Assembly (NCBI GenBank): GCA_947502145.1
Contig: CANMYO010000002.1
Span: 744,001 to 808,000, forward strand
DNA length: 64,000 nucleotides
Direction: 5' to 3'
DNA from: an uncultured Paracoccaceae bacterium
GTDB taxonomy: Bacteria; Pseudomonadota; Alphaproteobacteria; Rhodobacterales; Rhodobacteraceae
The notes below the pieces were generated by a model. The model was not told the DNA's origin. It did not search any database and saw only the letters and a program-made list of their open reading frames with translations. Made by a program: the position numbers and the translations under genes. Positions 30,453 through 38,995 of this stretch are shown in pieces. Each line of letters begins with the position of its first letter. Position 1 is the first letter of the stretch.

Positions 30453-31907
30453 CTATCCTTTGATTTCACGCCACTTTCGACCATCACGATGCATCAGCAT
30501 CAGCGAATCCTCCGGGCCCGCCGATCCCGCTTCGTAATGTTTGGGAACATCATTGCGCGCCTCCCAGCCCTCGATCAGCGGATCGGTCCATTGCCAGGCC
30601 GCCTCGACCTCATCACCGCGCATGAACAGTGTCTGGTTGCCCCGGATCACATCCATGATCAGACGTTCATAAGCATCCGTGGCTTGATCAACATCATCGC
30701 CAAGCGCCTCCGCAAATGTCATGTCCAGGGGCACGTCGATCAGGCGCATCCCGCCCGGTCCCGGCTCCTTGATCGTCACTTGCAGGTCCATGCCCTCATT
30801 GGGCTGCAGCCGGATTGACAATACATTGCGGTGGCGCGCCGTGTCACCTTCGAAAATCGAATGGCCAAGGTCCTTGAACACGACATCAATCGTCGACACC
30901 CGTTCTTTCAGCTTCTTGCCGGTGCGCAGATAAAACGGAACCCCCGCCCACCGCCAGTTGGAAATCTCGCACCGCATCGCGATGAAACTCTCGGTAAAGG
31001 ACCGTGGGTTTTCAACATCGTCGCGATACCCCGGCGAATCCCCGTCGGGATCGTATTGACCCCGAACGATGTGATGCGGCTCGACGGGCTGTAGCGCGCG
31101 GATCACTTTCAGCTTTTCGTCGCGCACCTCATCGGCGCCAAACTGGCTGGGAGGTTCCATCGCCGTCAGGCACAGTAGCTGCATCAGGTGGTTCTGCACC
31201 ATGTCACGCATCGCGCCAGAACGGTCGTAATACGCGCCACGCCCGCCTACACCAACGGTTTCAGCTACGGTTATCTGGATGTGGTCAATGTAATGGTTGT
31301 TCCAAAGCGGCTCAAACAGCACGTTGCCAAAGCGCACGGCCATCAGATTCTGCACCGTTTCTTTGCCAAGATAATGGTCGATGCGATAGATCTGCTTTTC
31401 CGAAAAATGTGCCGCCAGTGTGGCGTTCAACGCCTGCGCTGATTCAAGGTCGCGGCCAAAGGGCTTTTCAACCACGATCCGGCTGTTCTCATCGGCTATC
31501 TTGTGCTTGTGTAAACGCTCGGCAAGGTCGCCAAACAGCGAAGGACCCACCGAGAAGTAAAAGGCGCGCACGACGTTCTTGCGCATCAGCTTGGCCAGTT
31601 CACGCCAGCCGCCGTCGCCCTTCGCATCAATCGCGATATAGTCCAGTTGCGCCAGAAACGCCTTGAGGCTGGTGGCGTCTTTCTTTTCGGGACCGCCAAA
31701 TTCGGCAATCGCATCCTTGATCATCTTGCGATATCCCGCTGCGTCCAGATCAGAGCGCGCAGCCCCGATAATCCGGCTTTCAGCAGGCATTTGCCCGGCG
31801 ATGAAGCGGCGGAACAATCCGGGCAGAATTTTGCGGCGGGCCAGATCACCCGTTCCCCCAAAAATCACGAGGTCGAAGTTGTTCACAGGGATAACGCGGC
31901 TGACCAT
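30453..31907 (-). CDS. zwf: glucose-6-phosphate 1-dehydrogenase
   Basis: Zwf (484 residues) commits glucose-6-P to the Entner-Doudoroff/pentose phosphate pathway. The NAD(P)-binding motif is VIFGGTGDLARRK near residue 14, the active-site block RIDHYLGKETVQN is intact, and VVEKPFGRDL and GYRDDVENPRSFTESF-type segments follow. First gene of the operon; two palindromes directly upstream suggest a sugar-responsive repressor. Confidence 0.97.
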   Translation of the reverse strand: MVSRVIPVNNFDLVIFGGTGDLARRKILPGLFRRFIAGQMPAESRIIGAARSDLDAAGYRKMIKDAIAEFGGPEKKDATSLKAFLAQLDYIAIDAKGDGGWRELAKLMRKNVVRAFYFSVGPSLFGDLAERLHKHKIADENSRIVVEKPFGRDLESAQALNATLAAHFSEKQIYRIDHYLGKETVQNLMAVRFGNVLFEPLWNNHYIDHIQITVAETVGVGGRGAYYDRSGAMRDMVQNHLMQLLCLTAMEPPSQFGADEVRDEKLKVIRALQPVEPHHIVRGQYDPDGDSPGYRDDVENPRSFTESFIAMRCEISNWRWAGVPFYLRTGKKLKERVSTIDVVFKDLGHSIFEGDTARHRNVLSIRLQPNEGMDLQVTIKEPGPGGMRLIDVPLDMTFAEALGDDVDQATDAYERLIMDVIRGNQTLFMRGDEVEAAWQWTDPLIEGWEARNDVPKHYEAGSAGPEDSLMLMHRDGRKWREIKG

Positions 31908-31926
31908 AGGATGCTCCGTCGATTTA

Positions 31927-31973
31927 CGTTAGCGCTAACGCCCTCTTAGCAGACCGTCGCTAGATGTCTAGCG
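31927..31973. promoter_or_regulatory. two operator-like palindromes upstream of zwf
   Basis: CGTTAGCGCTAACG (31927-31940) is a perfect palindrome with the central CG and half-site form of LacI/GalR-family operators; CGCTAGA-TG-TCTAGCG (31958-31973) is a second, 31 bases away. They lie 20-66 bases before the zwf start codon, over the expected promoter. No LacI-type gene is in the window. Confidence 0.6.
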
Positions 31974-32085
31974 TTCACCGGCCCGGATCAGCTGCATTGC
32001 GGTTGTCGCTCGTGCTGGCGAGACTATCCCATCGCGGGGCTGCAAATGGCAAGTGTGGCGACCGTTAGGCCCAGTCTCGGCGGGA

Positions 32086-32676
32086 TCAAGCGTCCAGTTC
32101 TGCATCCCAGTACAGGAAATCCATCCAGCTTTCATGCATGTAATTTGGTGGAAACTTGCGGCCCATGTTGCGCAGCTCTTCAGCCATCGGTTGGCGGGGC
32201 TTGCGGTTCAGCGACAGGCCGGATTGTTTCAGCAACCGCGATCCTTTGCGCAGGTTGCAGGGGCTGCAGGCGGCGACAACATTTTCCCATGACGTAATGC
32301 CGCCGCGGGCGCGCGGTACAACATGGTCAAAGGTCAGATCGCCGCGGGCGCCGCAGTACTGGCAGCAGAATTCATCGCGCAGGAATAAATTAAAGCGCGT
32401 GAAGGCCACGCGCTTTTGAGGTTTCACATAATCTTTCAGGACCACCACACTCGGGATCCTGATCTCGGTTGAGGGGGATCGCACAACCTCTTGATATTCC
32501 GATACAATATCAACACGATCCAGCCAGGCCGCTTTCACTGCCTCTTGCCAGGGCCACAGGCTCAGCGGGTAGTAGGACAAAGGCCGGTAGTCCGCATTCA
32601 GGACCAATGCAGGGAAATGTTTGAGTGCTCCGGGCTCTCTGACAAATTCCGATCTAAAGTCGCCGTCCATCCGCAA
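32086..32676 (-). CDS. HNH endonuclease
   Basis: A 196-residue protein with a classic HNH nuclease core: zinc cysteines CQYCGARGDLTFDHVVPRARGG (HNH His in FDHV) and, after a short spacer, SWENVVAACSPCNLRKGS with the second CxxC and the Asn. N-terminal ALVLNADYRPLSYYPLSLWPWQEAV is the typical partner segment of this widespread chromosomal HNH family. DNA repair or processing is likely; there is no restriction-system neighbour. Confidence 0.88.
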   Translation of the reverse strand: MRMDGDFRSEFVREPGALKHFPALVLNADYRPLSYYPLSLWPWQEAVKAAWLDRVDIVSEYQEVVRSPSTEIRIPSVVVLKDYVKPQKRVAFTRFNLFLRDEFCCQYCGARGDLTFDHVVPRARGGITSWENVVAACSPCNLRKGSRLLKQSGLSLNRKPRQPMAEELRNMGRKFPPNYMHESWMDFLYWDAELDA

Positions 32677-32834
32677 AAGTTCCCCTGCTCTGTCGCCAGC
32701 TGCCGGCCGCAGAGCGGGAGCCCCGCTCCGGCCGCTTAGGTTGACTATATCTAGTGTCCGTCAAAGGGCAATTCATAAATGTGCACTATATGTCGCAGAG
32801 TTAACAAACCTCTGTGACAGGACCGTGACGGCGA

Positions 32835-33605
32835 TCATCCAACGCTTTTCATCGGCGCGGCCTCAGCGGCTTCGGCATCTCCAAAGCTGTTAAAGCACCG
32901 CAGTTGCGCCCGCCCCGCTGCCTTGGCCTGATACAGCGCGTGATCGGCCTGTCGCAAAAGCGCGTTCACGTCGATCTGGTCACTGATCGCCGTGGCCCCA
33001 ACAGAGGTTGTGACATGCAATACCTGCGTGCGGTCATGCAGGGCAAAACGCACCCCCTGCGCAACCTGAGCGCCACAATGGGCAACAACATCTTCCGCGT
33101 CCTGCTGCAACAGGACGCCAAATTCCTCACCGCCAAGCCTGGCAACGAAGTCATCCTCGTTGACGATATGGCGCAGCTGTTGCGCCATCGCATGCAGGCA
33201 GGCATCCCCGACCGCATGGCCATAGGTGTCATTCACACGTTTGAAATGATCGATATCCACCATCAACAGGGTTCCGGCCGATTTTGCCTGCCGCGCCTCC
33301 AGCGCGGCCATAAAGGCCCGCCTGTTGGGCAATTGGGTCAGCAAATCCGTGCTTGCCAGATGGATCAGACGCAGTTGCAAGCGGTGGAGATGCCCCACCA
33401 GCACCAGCGCAAAGACGCAAAAAGGCAGCCCGACAAAAGTTGCTTCATATAGATTGACGTAGAAAGGGCTCGCCTCCGGCCCATGTTCCAGCGTGTCGCG
33501 CAGGTAATTCAACCCACCGATCGGCAGCAGAAACAAAAAGGTCTTCAGCACAACATCCCATGTGTTGCGTGGCGCAACCAGCCTGACGATCCATTCCAAT
33601 GCCAT
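32835..33605 (-). CDS. membrane-anchored diguanylate cyclase (GGDEF)
   Basis: The 256-residue protein has two hydrophobic segments in residues 15-70 and a GGDEF domain from about 85. LTQLPNRRAF, VDIDHFKRVNDTYGHAVGDA and ARLGGEEFGVLL are intact, so the cyclase is probably active. The inhibitory I-site RxxD is degenerate: N occupies the Arg position (VNEDDFVARL), so product inhibition may be lost. It makes c-di-GMP at the inner membrane; no EAL partner is adjacent. Confidence 0.9.
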   Translation of the reverse strand: MALEWIVRLVAPRNTWDVVLKTFLFLLPIGGLNYLRDTLEHGPEASPFYVNLYEATFVGLPFCVFALVLVGHLHRLQLRLIHLASTDLLTQLPNRRAFMAALEARQAKSAGTLLMVDIDHFKRVNDTYGHAVGDACLHAMAQQLRHIVNEDDFVARLGGEEFGVLLQQDAEDVVAHCGAQVAQGVRFALHDRTQVLHVTTSVGATAISDQIDVNALLRQADHALYQAKAAGRAQLRCFNSFGDAEAAEAAPMKSVG

Positions 33606-33658
33606 GCCCTCATGTTTCGGGGCATCATGACCGCAAAGCGTGAAACTTGGGTTAAATC

Positions 33659-34327
33659 CTAGCCCAGGCCAAGGCGGTCCCGCATGAAGGCCAACGCGAT
33701 CTGCAATCCGTCAGGGGCGATCCCGTGACCGGTGCCTTTCATCACATGGGCATAGACCTCTTTCCAGCCCGCGCCCTGCAAGGCCTCTGCCGCTTGCGGC
33801 AGGCTTTGCGGCGGCACCACATCGTCCTGATCACCATGAATCAGCAGGACCGGCGGGCGACAGACCACCTCGTCTGCCAACAGCTCGGGCTGCATCATGC
33901 GGCCCGAAAAGGCGACCAGCCCGGCAACTTCATCCTCGCGCCGGGGCAATACGTGCAATCCCATCATCGTGCCTTGCGAAAAGCCAAGCACCATCACCTG
34001 TTCGGGCAACAGGTCCTCGTCCACCATCACCCCGTCCAGAAAGGCGTTCAGATCATCCGAGGCGCGCAACAAACCGGCGTTTGCCTCTTCTTCGGATGAC
34101 CCGTCAATCCAGGGGATCGGAAACCACTGATAGCCCATCGGCGCACCGGCGCAGGCCTCTGGCGCATCGGGGGCCAGAAACAGCGTGTCCGGCATATGTT
34201 CTGCCAACGGATCGGCCAGTCCCAAAAGGTCGGCCCCATTGGCGCCATATCCGTGCAAGAACACCACGGCAGAGCGCATTTCGCCCGATACTGGTTCCTT
34301 GCGGCCTGCTTGCAATGCGCGTGTCAT
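33659..34327 (-). CDS. carboxylesterase/phospholipase-type alpha/beta hydrolase
   Basis: A 222-residue enzyme of the YpfH/acyl-protein-thioesterase-like group. VVFLHGYGANGADLLGLADPL is the oxyanion region, GFSQGTMMGLHVLPR carries the nucleophilic Ser, IHGDQDDVVPP the acid and GTGHGIAPDG the His. Its ATG overlaps the stop of the DNA glycosylase gene (ATGA); it is the fourth gene of a cbiD-cobK-glycosylase-esterase run. Confidence 0.88.
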   Translation of the reverse strand: MTRALQAGRKEPVSGEMRSAVVFLHGYGANGADLLGLADPLAEHMPDTLFLAPDAPEACAGAPMGYQWFPIPWIDGSSEEEANAGLLRASDDLNAFLDGVMVDEDLLPEQVMVLGFSQGTMMGLHVLPRREDEVAGLVAFSGRMMQPELLADEVVCRPPVLLIHGDQDDVVPPQSLPQAAEALQGAGWKEVYAHVMKGTGHGIAPDGLQIALAFMRDRLGLG

Positions 34328-34953
34328 CTGATGCCCTCACGTTTCTTGTCCTGCGCGTAGTACGCCCAGAGCAGTCGCGCTGCAACCGACCGCCACGGCG
34401 ACCATTGCGCAGACATCTGCCGCAGCTGCCTTTCCGTGGGGCGTTCGGGCAGTGCAAGCACCAGTCGGGCACCCTCTTGCAGGGCCAGATCGCCGGGCGC
34501 AAATACATCCGCACGGCCCAGCGAGAACATCGCGTAAATCTCGGCCGTCCAGACTCCGACGCCCGTCACCGCTGTCAGGGTCTTGATGACTGCGTCAGTA
34601 TCCGAATGACGCAATCCATCAAAATCTATCCCGGCATCCGCCAGGGCCAATGCATAGCGCGCCTTTTGGCGGCTCAGCCCCAGCGCACGCAGGTCGTCGG
34701 CGGAAACCGCCGCCACAGCCGCCGCAGAGGTCATGCCCGCCGTCTCCAGCCGGGCCCAGATCGCATTGGCGGATGCGACGCTGACCTGCTGGCTGACGAT
34801 GGCGCTCAGTAACTGTGCAAACCCATCCGGTTTCAGACGCAGCGGCAAAGGGCCCACCTCCTCCAGCGCCGCCGCAAAGCGCGGATCATGTGCCGCAAGC
34901 CAGGCTGCCCCTTCGGCGACGCAGGCCTCTGACCGGATGATCCGTTCGCTCAT
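34324..34953 (-). CDS. DNA-3-methyladenine glycosylase (HhH-GPD, AlkA-like)
   Basis: A 209-residue base-excision glycosylase. The helix-hairpin-helix is TLTAVTGVGVWTAEIYAMFSLGRADVFAPGDLAL, containing the catalytic Asp (FAPGD), and QQVSVASANAIWARLE is the conserved pocket helix. It is shorter than E. coli AlkA, lacking the N-terminal domain. The ATG overlaps the cobK stop (ATGA), so the start 5 codons further upstream was rejected. Removes alkylated purines; together with the distant ada gene it could belong to alkylation repair. Confidence 0.9.
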   Translation of the reverse strand: MSERIIRSEACVAEGAAWLAAHDPRFAAALEEVGPLPLRLKPDGFAQLLSAIVSQQVSVASANAIWARLETAGMTSAAAVAAVSADDLRALGLSRQKARYALALADAGIDFDGLRHSDTDAVIKTLTAVTGVGVWTAEIYAMFSLGRADVFAPGDLALQEGARLVLALPERPTERQLRQMSAQWSPWRSVAARLLWAYYAQDKKREGIR

Positions 34954-35678
34954 TGGGATCTTGCCCATGCAATTGCATCGGCCACAGTGTCAACAATCTG
35001 CGCCTTGGGCGGGGGCGGACGGCGGATCATCAGCACAGGAATCCCTAACTCCCGCGCGGCCGTCAGCTTGGTGCGGCTGGCCGCGCCACCGGCATTCTTG
35101 ACGACGATCCAATCAACGCCCAACGCCTCGAAAAGCTCTTTTTCCTGCGCCACAGGAAACGGAGGGCGCCCGATCAGGAATTCGCCCCCCTCAAAGGGAA
35201 ATGGCGCAGTGGGCGGGTCAATCTGACGGCAGATCACACGGCACCCCTCAAGGTTCCTGAACCGGTCCAGCGTTTGCCGCCCGGTGCCAAGAAAGACGGT
35301 CTGCCCCGGCGTCACATGACTGGCGGCCTGTTCTTCGCGATCAATCGCCGTCCAATTGTCGCCGGCCTGTGCAAACCAGGGTGGCCGCAGGTGATACAGG
35401 TAGGGAATGCCATCCGCGTGGCAAATCTGCGCTGTCCGCGCGGTAATATCAGCGGCAAAGGGATGGGTTGCGTCCAGAACCGCGGTGATCCCCGCCTCGT
35501 TGAGATAGGCGCGGAACCCGTCAGCGCCACCAAACCCGCCGTGGCGGGTCGGCACTGGCAGGGGATCGGGATCGCGTGTTGCACCGGCCAGTGAAGCGAC
35601 AACCTCGACCCCGGTGTCAACCAGCCCCCAGGCGATGCGCTTGGCATCGCCCGATCCTGCCAGCAACAGCAGCGTCAT
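34950..35678 (-). CDS. cobK: precorrin-6A reductase CobK
   Basis: A 242-residue CobK/CbiJ enzyme reducing the macrocycle in cobalamin synthesis. Family blocks: LLLLAGSGDAKRIAW at the N-terminus, VLDATHPFAADITARTAQIC, VFLGTGRQTLDRF and the C-terminal VVKNAGGAASRTKLTAARELGIPVLMIRRPP. Start and stop overlap both neighbours (cbiD upstream, glycosylase downstream), giving a coupled run. Confidence 0.93.
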   Translation of the reverse strand: MTLLLLAGSGDAKRIAWGLVDTGVEVVASLAGATRDPDPLPVPTRHGGFGGADGFRAYLNEAGITAVLDATHPFAADITARTAQICHADGIPYLYHLRPPWFAQAGDNWTAIDREEQAASHVTPGQTVFLGTGRQTLDRFRNLEGCRVICRQIDPPTAPFPFEGGEFLIGRPPFPVAQEKELFEALGVDWIVVKNAGGAASRTKLTAARELGIPVLMIRRPPPPKAQIVDTVADAIAWARSQ

Positions 35679-36715
35679 GGGCCCACATGGGCCAGAATGC
35701 TGCCCGCCCGATCAATCACCACGATGTCAAACGCCATTCCCCCGTAGCGGCTCCTCAGCTGTGCCAATGCGGCCTCTGCCACGCGCGGTGCAATCTGCGG
35801 CGCGATTTGCTGGGCTTCAAGGGCCGTATTGGCCTGCGCCACCTGCGGATTTTCTGCCAACAGCGCAAGTGCTGCAAAATCAACCTGGGACCGGCCCGAG
35901 TGCAGATCAACCGCGCCCTGGGCCAGTTTGGTGATCTTGCCGATGCCGCCGCCGATCGTGACGCGGGCGACGGGATGTTTTGCCAGATATTTTAGCATCC
36001 CACCGGCAAAGTCGCCCATGTCCAGCATCGCGTGATCCGGCAATCCGTGTAGCGCCTGCACCACCCGTTCGCTTGTCGCACCGGTGCACCCGGCGACATG
36101 CGGCGTACCCTCGGCACGTGCCACATCAATGCCGCGGTGGATCGAGGCGATCCACGCCGCGCATGAAAACGGGCGCACCACGCCGGTGGTGCCAAGGATC
36201 GACAAGCCCCCGGTGATACCAAGTCGCGGGTTCCAGGTCTTTTGCGCGAGTGCCTCTCCGTCTGGGATCGAAACGGTGATTTCAACAGTGGCCGGCTGCC
36301 CGAAGGCGGCGGCCTGTTCGGCCACAACGGCCTGCATCATCTGCCGTGGCACCGGGTTGATCGCCGGTTCGCCCACGCCAATGGGCAAGCCCGCCTTGGT
36401 TACGGTGCCTACGCCTGCGCCTGCACGAAAGATGATCCCCGCTGTCGCACGGCGCACCCGCACCACGATCAGCGCGCCATGCGTGACGTCAGGGTCATCG
36501 CCGGCATCCTTGGTGATGCCGACCTCGGCCCAATCCGGCCCGGCCTCGGCCAGCGCCAGCGGGAAGACCGGCGTTTCCCCTTTTGGCAGCGTGATCTGCA
36601 CCTCAGCCGGGAACGCGCCGCCCCACAGACGCGACAACGCCGCCTTGGTGGCGGCGGTCGCACATGCGCCCGTGGTCCAGCCACGGCGCAGGTCTTGGAT
36701 AGGCTTGCGTGTCAT
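35675..36715 (-). CDS. cbiD: cobalt-precorrin-5B C1-methyltransferase CbiD
   Basis: A 346-residue CbiD. The N-terminal LRRGWTTGACATAATKAAL, KDAGDDPDVTHGALI, GVGTVTKAGL and C-terminal GGGIGKITKLAQGAVDLHS are diagnostic. CbiD belongs to the cobalt-early (anaerobic) logic; aerobic Rhodobacteraceae often keep it alongside cob-type genes. The ATG before TRKPIQDLRRG was used; the longer open frame upstream is antisense to cobA. Divergent from cobA over 96 bases with no cobalamin-riboswitch signature. Confidence 0.94.
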   Translation of the reverse strand: MTRKPIQDLRRGWTTGACATAATKAALSRLWGGAFPAEVQITLPKGETPVFPLALAEAGPDWAEVGITKDAGDDPDVTHGALIVVRVRRATAGIIFRAGAGVGTVTKAGLPIGVGEPAINPVPRQMMQAVVAEQAAAFGQPATVEITVSIPDGEALAQKTWNPRLGITGGLSILGTTGVVRPFSCAAWIASIHRGIDVARAEGTPHVAGCTGATSERVVQALHGLPDHAMLDMGDFAGGMLKYLAKHPVARVTIGGGIGKITKLAQGAVDLHSGRSQVDFAALALLAENPQVAQANTALEAQQIAPQIAPRVAEAALAQLRSRYGGMAFDIVVIDRAGSILAHVGP

Positions 36716-36811
36716 TGGCGCGACTATAACAGCCACCGTGATGCCGCCAAGTCGCTTTGCTGCGTCGCTTGATGGGTTTTCGAACGCGCCGGCTTGGTGC
36801 ATATCAGGGTC

Positions 36812-37663
36812 ATGGATTCTTCGCTTTCCCTTCCCGGACAGGAATGGCCCCGGCTTGAACCGGGCTGGGTCTGGCTGTGTGGTGCAGGCCCCGGCGATCC
36901 CGGCCTGCTGACGCTGCATGCGCTGAACGCGCTGCGTCAGGCCGATGTGGTGATCTACGACGCGCTGGTGCAAGAGGCGATTCTGGACTGGGCCCCGCAG
37001 GCCGAACATATCTACGCCGGAAAGCGCGGCGGAAAACCTTCCGCGAAACAACGCGATATTTCGCTGCGGCTGGTTGATCTGGCCAAGGCGGGCAAACGGG
37101 TGCTGCGGCTTAAAGGGGGCGATCCCTTTGTCTTTGGGCGCGGCGGCGAAGAGGCGCAGACGCTGGTGCAGCATGACGTGCCGGTGCGGATCATCCCGGG
37201 CATCAGCGCCGGGATTGGCGGGCTGGCCTATGCCGGGATCCCGGTGACCCATCGCGACGTGAACCAGTCCGTCACTTTTGTGACCGGCCATGACCAGAGC
37301 GGCAACACACCGCAATCCCTGAACTGGAAGGCGATTTCGCAAGGAAGCCAGGTTCTTGTGATCTACATGGGCATGAAACATATCGCGCAGATTGCATCGC
37401 AACTGCTGGACGCGGGGCGGGCTAAAGACGAACCCGTCGCCATCGTCACCTCAGCCACGACCGGCGCACAGCAAGTGCTGGAAACCACCCTGTCGATGAT
37501 GGCCGCCGATATCGCAGCCGCAGGTCTCGCCCCACCTGCCATCATCTGCGTCGGACGCTCTGTCCTGATGCGGCAGGTGCTGGACTGGCAGGGCATGGCC
37601 GCTGGTGAGACACCGCGCAACCTTGATCCGCTTGGCCGGGGCCGCCCGGCCGAATCTGCCTAA
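36812..37663 (+). CDS. cobA: uroporphyrinogen-III C-methyltransferase
   Basis: This 283-residue SUMT makes precorrin-2, the branch point to cobalamin and siroheme. Signatures: VWLCGAGPGDPGLLTLHALNAL, VIYDALV, RLKGGDPFVFGRGGEEA and GISAGIGGLAYAGIPVTHR. It lacks the CysG dehydrogenase half. I chose the ATG at MDSSLSLP over a TTG six codons upstream. It is followed at 30 bases by cobB. Confidence 0.94.
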   Translation: MDSSLSLPGQEWPRLEPGWVWLCGAGPGDPGLLTLHALNALRQADVVIYDALVQEAILDWAPQAEHIYAGKRGGKPSAKQRDISLRLVDLAKAGKRVLRLKGGDPFVFGRGGEEAQTLVQHDVPVRIIPGISAGIGGLAYAGIPVTHRDVNQSVTFVTGHDQSGNTPQSLNWKAISQGSQVLVIYMGMKHIAQIASQLLDAGRAKDEPVAIVTSATTGAQQVLETTLSMMAADIAAAGLAPPAIICVGRSVLMRQVLDWQGMAAGETPRNLDPLGRGRPAESA

Positions 37664-37693
37664 GATGCCGCGGCGCAGCGGGGCTGTTGCGGT

Positions 37694-38956
37694 ATGAGCC
37701 TGATTATTTCCGCGCCCGCGTCCGGCAGTGGCAAAACAACTGTGACACTTGGCATTCTGCGCGCATTGACCCGGCAGGGACATGCGCTGCGCGGCGCGAA
37801 GTCCGGGCCTGATTACATCGATACGCGATTTCACAGCGCCGCCACCGGATTGCCCTGTCTCAACCTGGATGCCTGGGCCATGCCGGATGATCTGATCCGG
37901 GCCCGCGCCGGGGGCACAACGCCACTGATCATCGAAGGTGCCATGGGGCTGTTTGACGGCGCACCACCCAAGGGCAAAGGCGCAACGGCTGATCTTGCGC
38001 GGCTCTTGCGCCTGCCGGTGATACTTGTGGTTGATGCGGCGCGCATGGCGCAGTCTGTCGCCCCGATCGTGCGGGGCTTTGCCAGCCATGATCAGGCGAT
38101 ACAGATCGCCGGGGTGATCCTGAACAAGGTTGGCTCTGACCGGCACGCGGGGATGCTGCGGGATGCCTTGGCGCCGCTTGAAATCCCGGTGCTGGGGGCG
38201 ATCCCCCGCGCCGCAGCGCTGCAAATGCCATCGCGTCATCTTGGGCTGGTGCAGGCCGGAGAGCATCCCGATCTGCACGCCTTTCTGGAATGCGCGGCAG
38301 ATGTGATCGACCGCCATGTCAATCTGGCCCCGATCGCCGCCCTGCTCAGCCCCCTGCCCGCCAGCGCGGTTCCGCGCGTGCCGCCGCCCGCACAGGTCAT
38401 CAGCATTGCCCAAGATGCGGCATTTGCCTTCGCCTATCCGCATATGTTGCGGGATTGGCAGGCCGCGGGCGCAACCTTGCAAGTCTTTTCACCGCTCGCC
38501 GATCAGCCCGCCCCCGCGGCTGACCTGATCTTTCTGCCCGGCGGCTATCCAGAGCTTCATGCAGGTCAGCTTGCCGCCGCCGGGACATGCTTAAGCTCTT
38601 TGCGCGACGCGGCGGAGACAACTGACATCTATGGTGAATGCGGTGGCTACATGACGCTGGGCGAAACCCTGACGGATGCCGACGGCCACCGCCACAAGAT
38701 GGCGGGGCTCCTGCCGCTGCAAACCTCCTTTGCACAGCGCAAGCTGCATCTGGGCTACCGCGACCTGCAGGCAACATCCGGGCCACTGGCCGGGGCCTGG
38801 AAAGGACACGAGTTTCACTACGCCACAACGGTCAAGGCAAAAGGGACGCCGCTGTTTGCAGCCCATGATGCGACCGGCACTGCCCTGCCCGACATGGGGT
38901 TGATCATGGGTAAGGTCTCGGGCTCTTTCGCCCACATCATTGATCGCGCACCATAG
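37694..38956 (+). CDS. cobB: cobyrinate a,c-diamide synthase
   Basis: A 420-residue glutamine amidotransferase that amidates cobyrinate on the a and c side chains. N-terminal P-loop-like ISAPASGSGKTTVTLGILRAL, KSGPDYIDTRFH, and the C-terminal GATase domain with LPGGYPELHAGQL and nucleophile Cys in IYGECGGYMTLGETL are clear. It works after CobA and CobK/CbiD in the same pathway. Confidence 0.95.
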   Translation: MSLIISAPASGSGKTTVTLGILRALTRQGHALRGAKSGPDYIDTRFHSAATGLPCLNLDAWAMPDDLIRARAGGTTPLIIEGAMGLFDGAPPKGKGATADLARLLRLPVILVVDAARMAQSVAPIVRGFASHDQAIQIAGVILNKVGSDRHAGMLRDALAPLEIPVLGAIPRAAALQMPSRHLGLVQAGEHPDLHAFLECAADVIDRHVNLAPIAALLSPLPASAVPRVPPPAQVISIAQDAAFAFAYPHMLRDWQAAGATLQVFSPLADQPAPAADLIFLPGGYPELHAGQLAAAGTCLSSLRDAAETTDIYGECGGYMTLGETLTDADGHRHKMAGLLPLQTSFAQRKLHLGYRDLQATSGPLAGAWKGHEFHYATTVKAKGTPLFAAHDATGTALPDMGLIMGKVSGSFAHIIDRAP

Positions 38957-38995
38957 ACCATTGAACGTGCCACGCAGCTTGGTTACGGATCCGTC

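Noticed and set aside
36716-36811. possible cobalamin riboswitch between cbiD and cobA
   Set aside because: The gap is only 96 bases and shows no convincing B12 box.
36716-37402. N-terminal extension of CbiD
   Set aside because: The extra 229 codons are antisense to cobA; CbiD proteins start at the chosen ATG.
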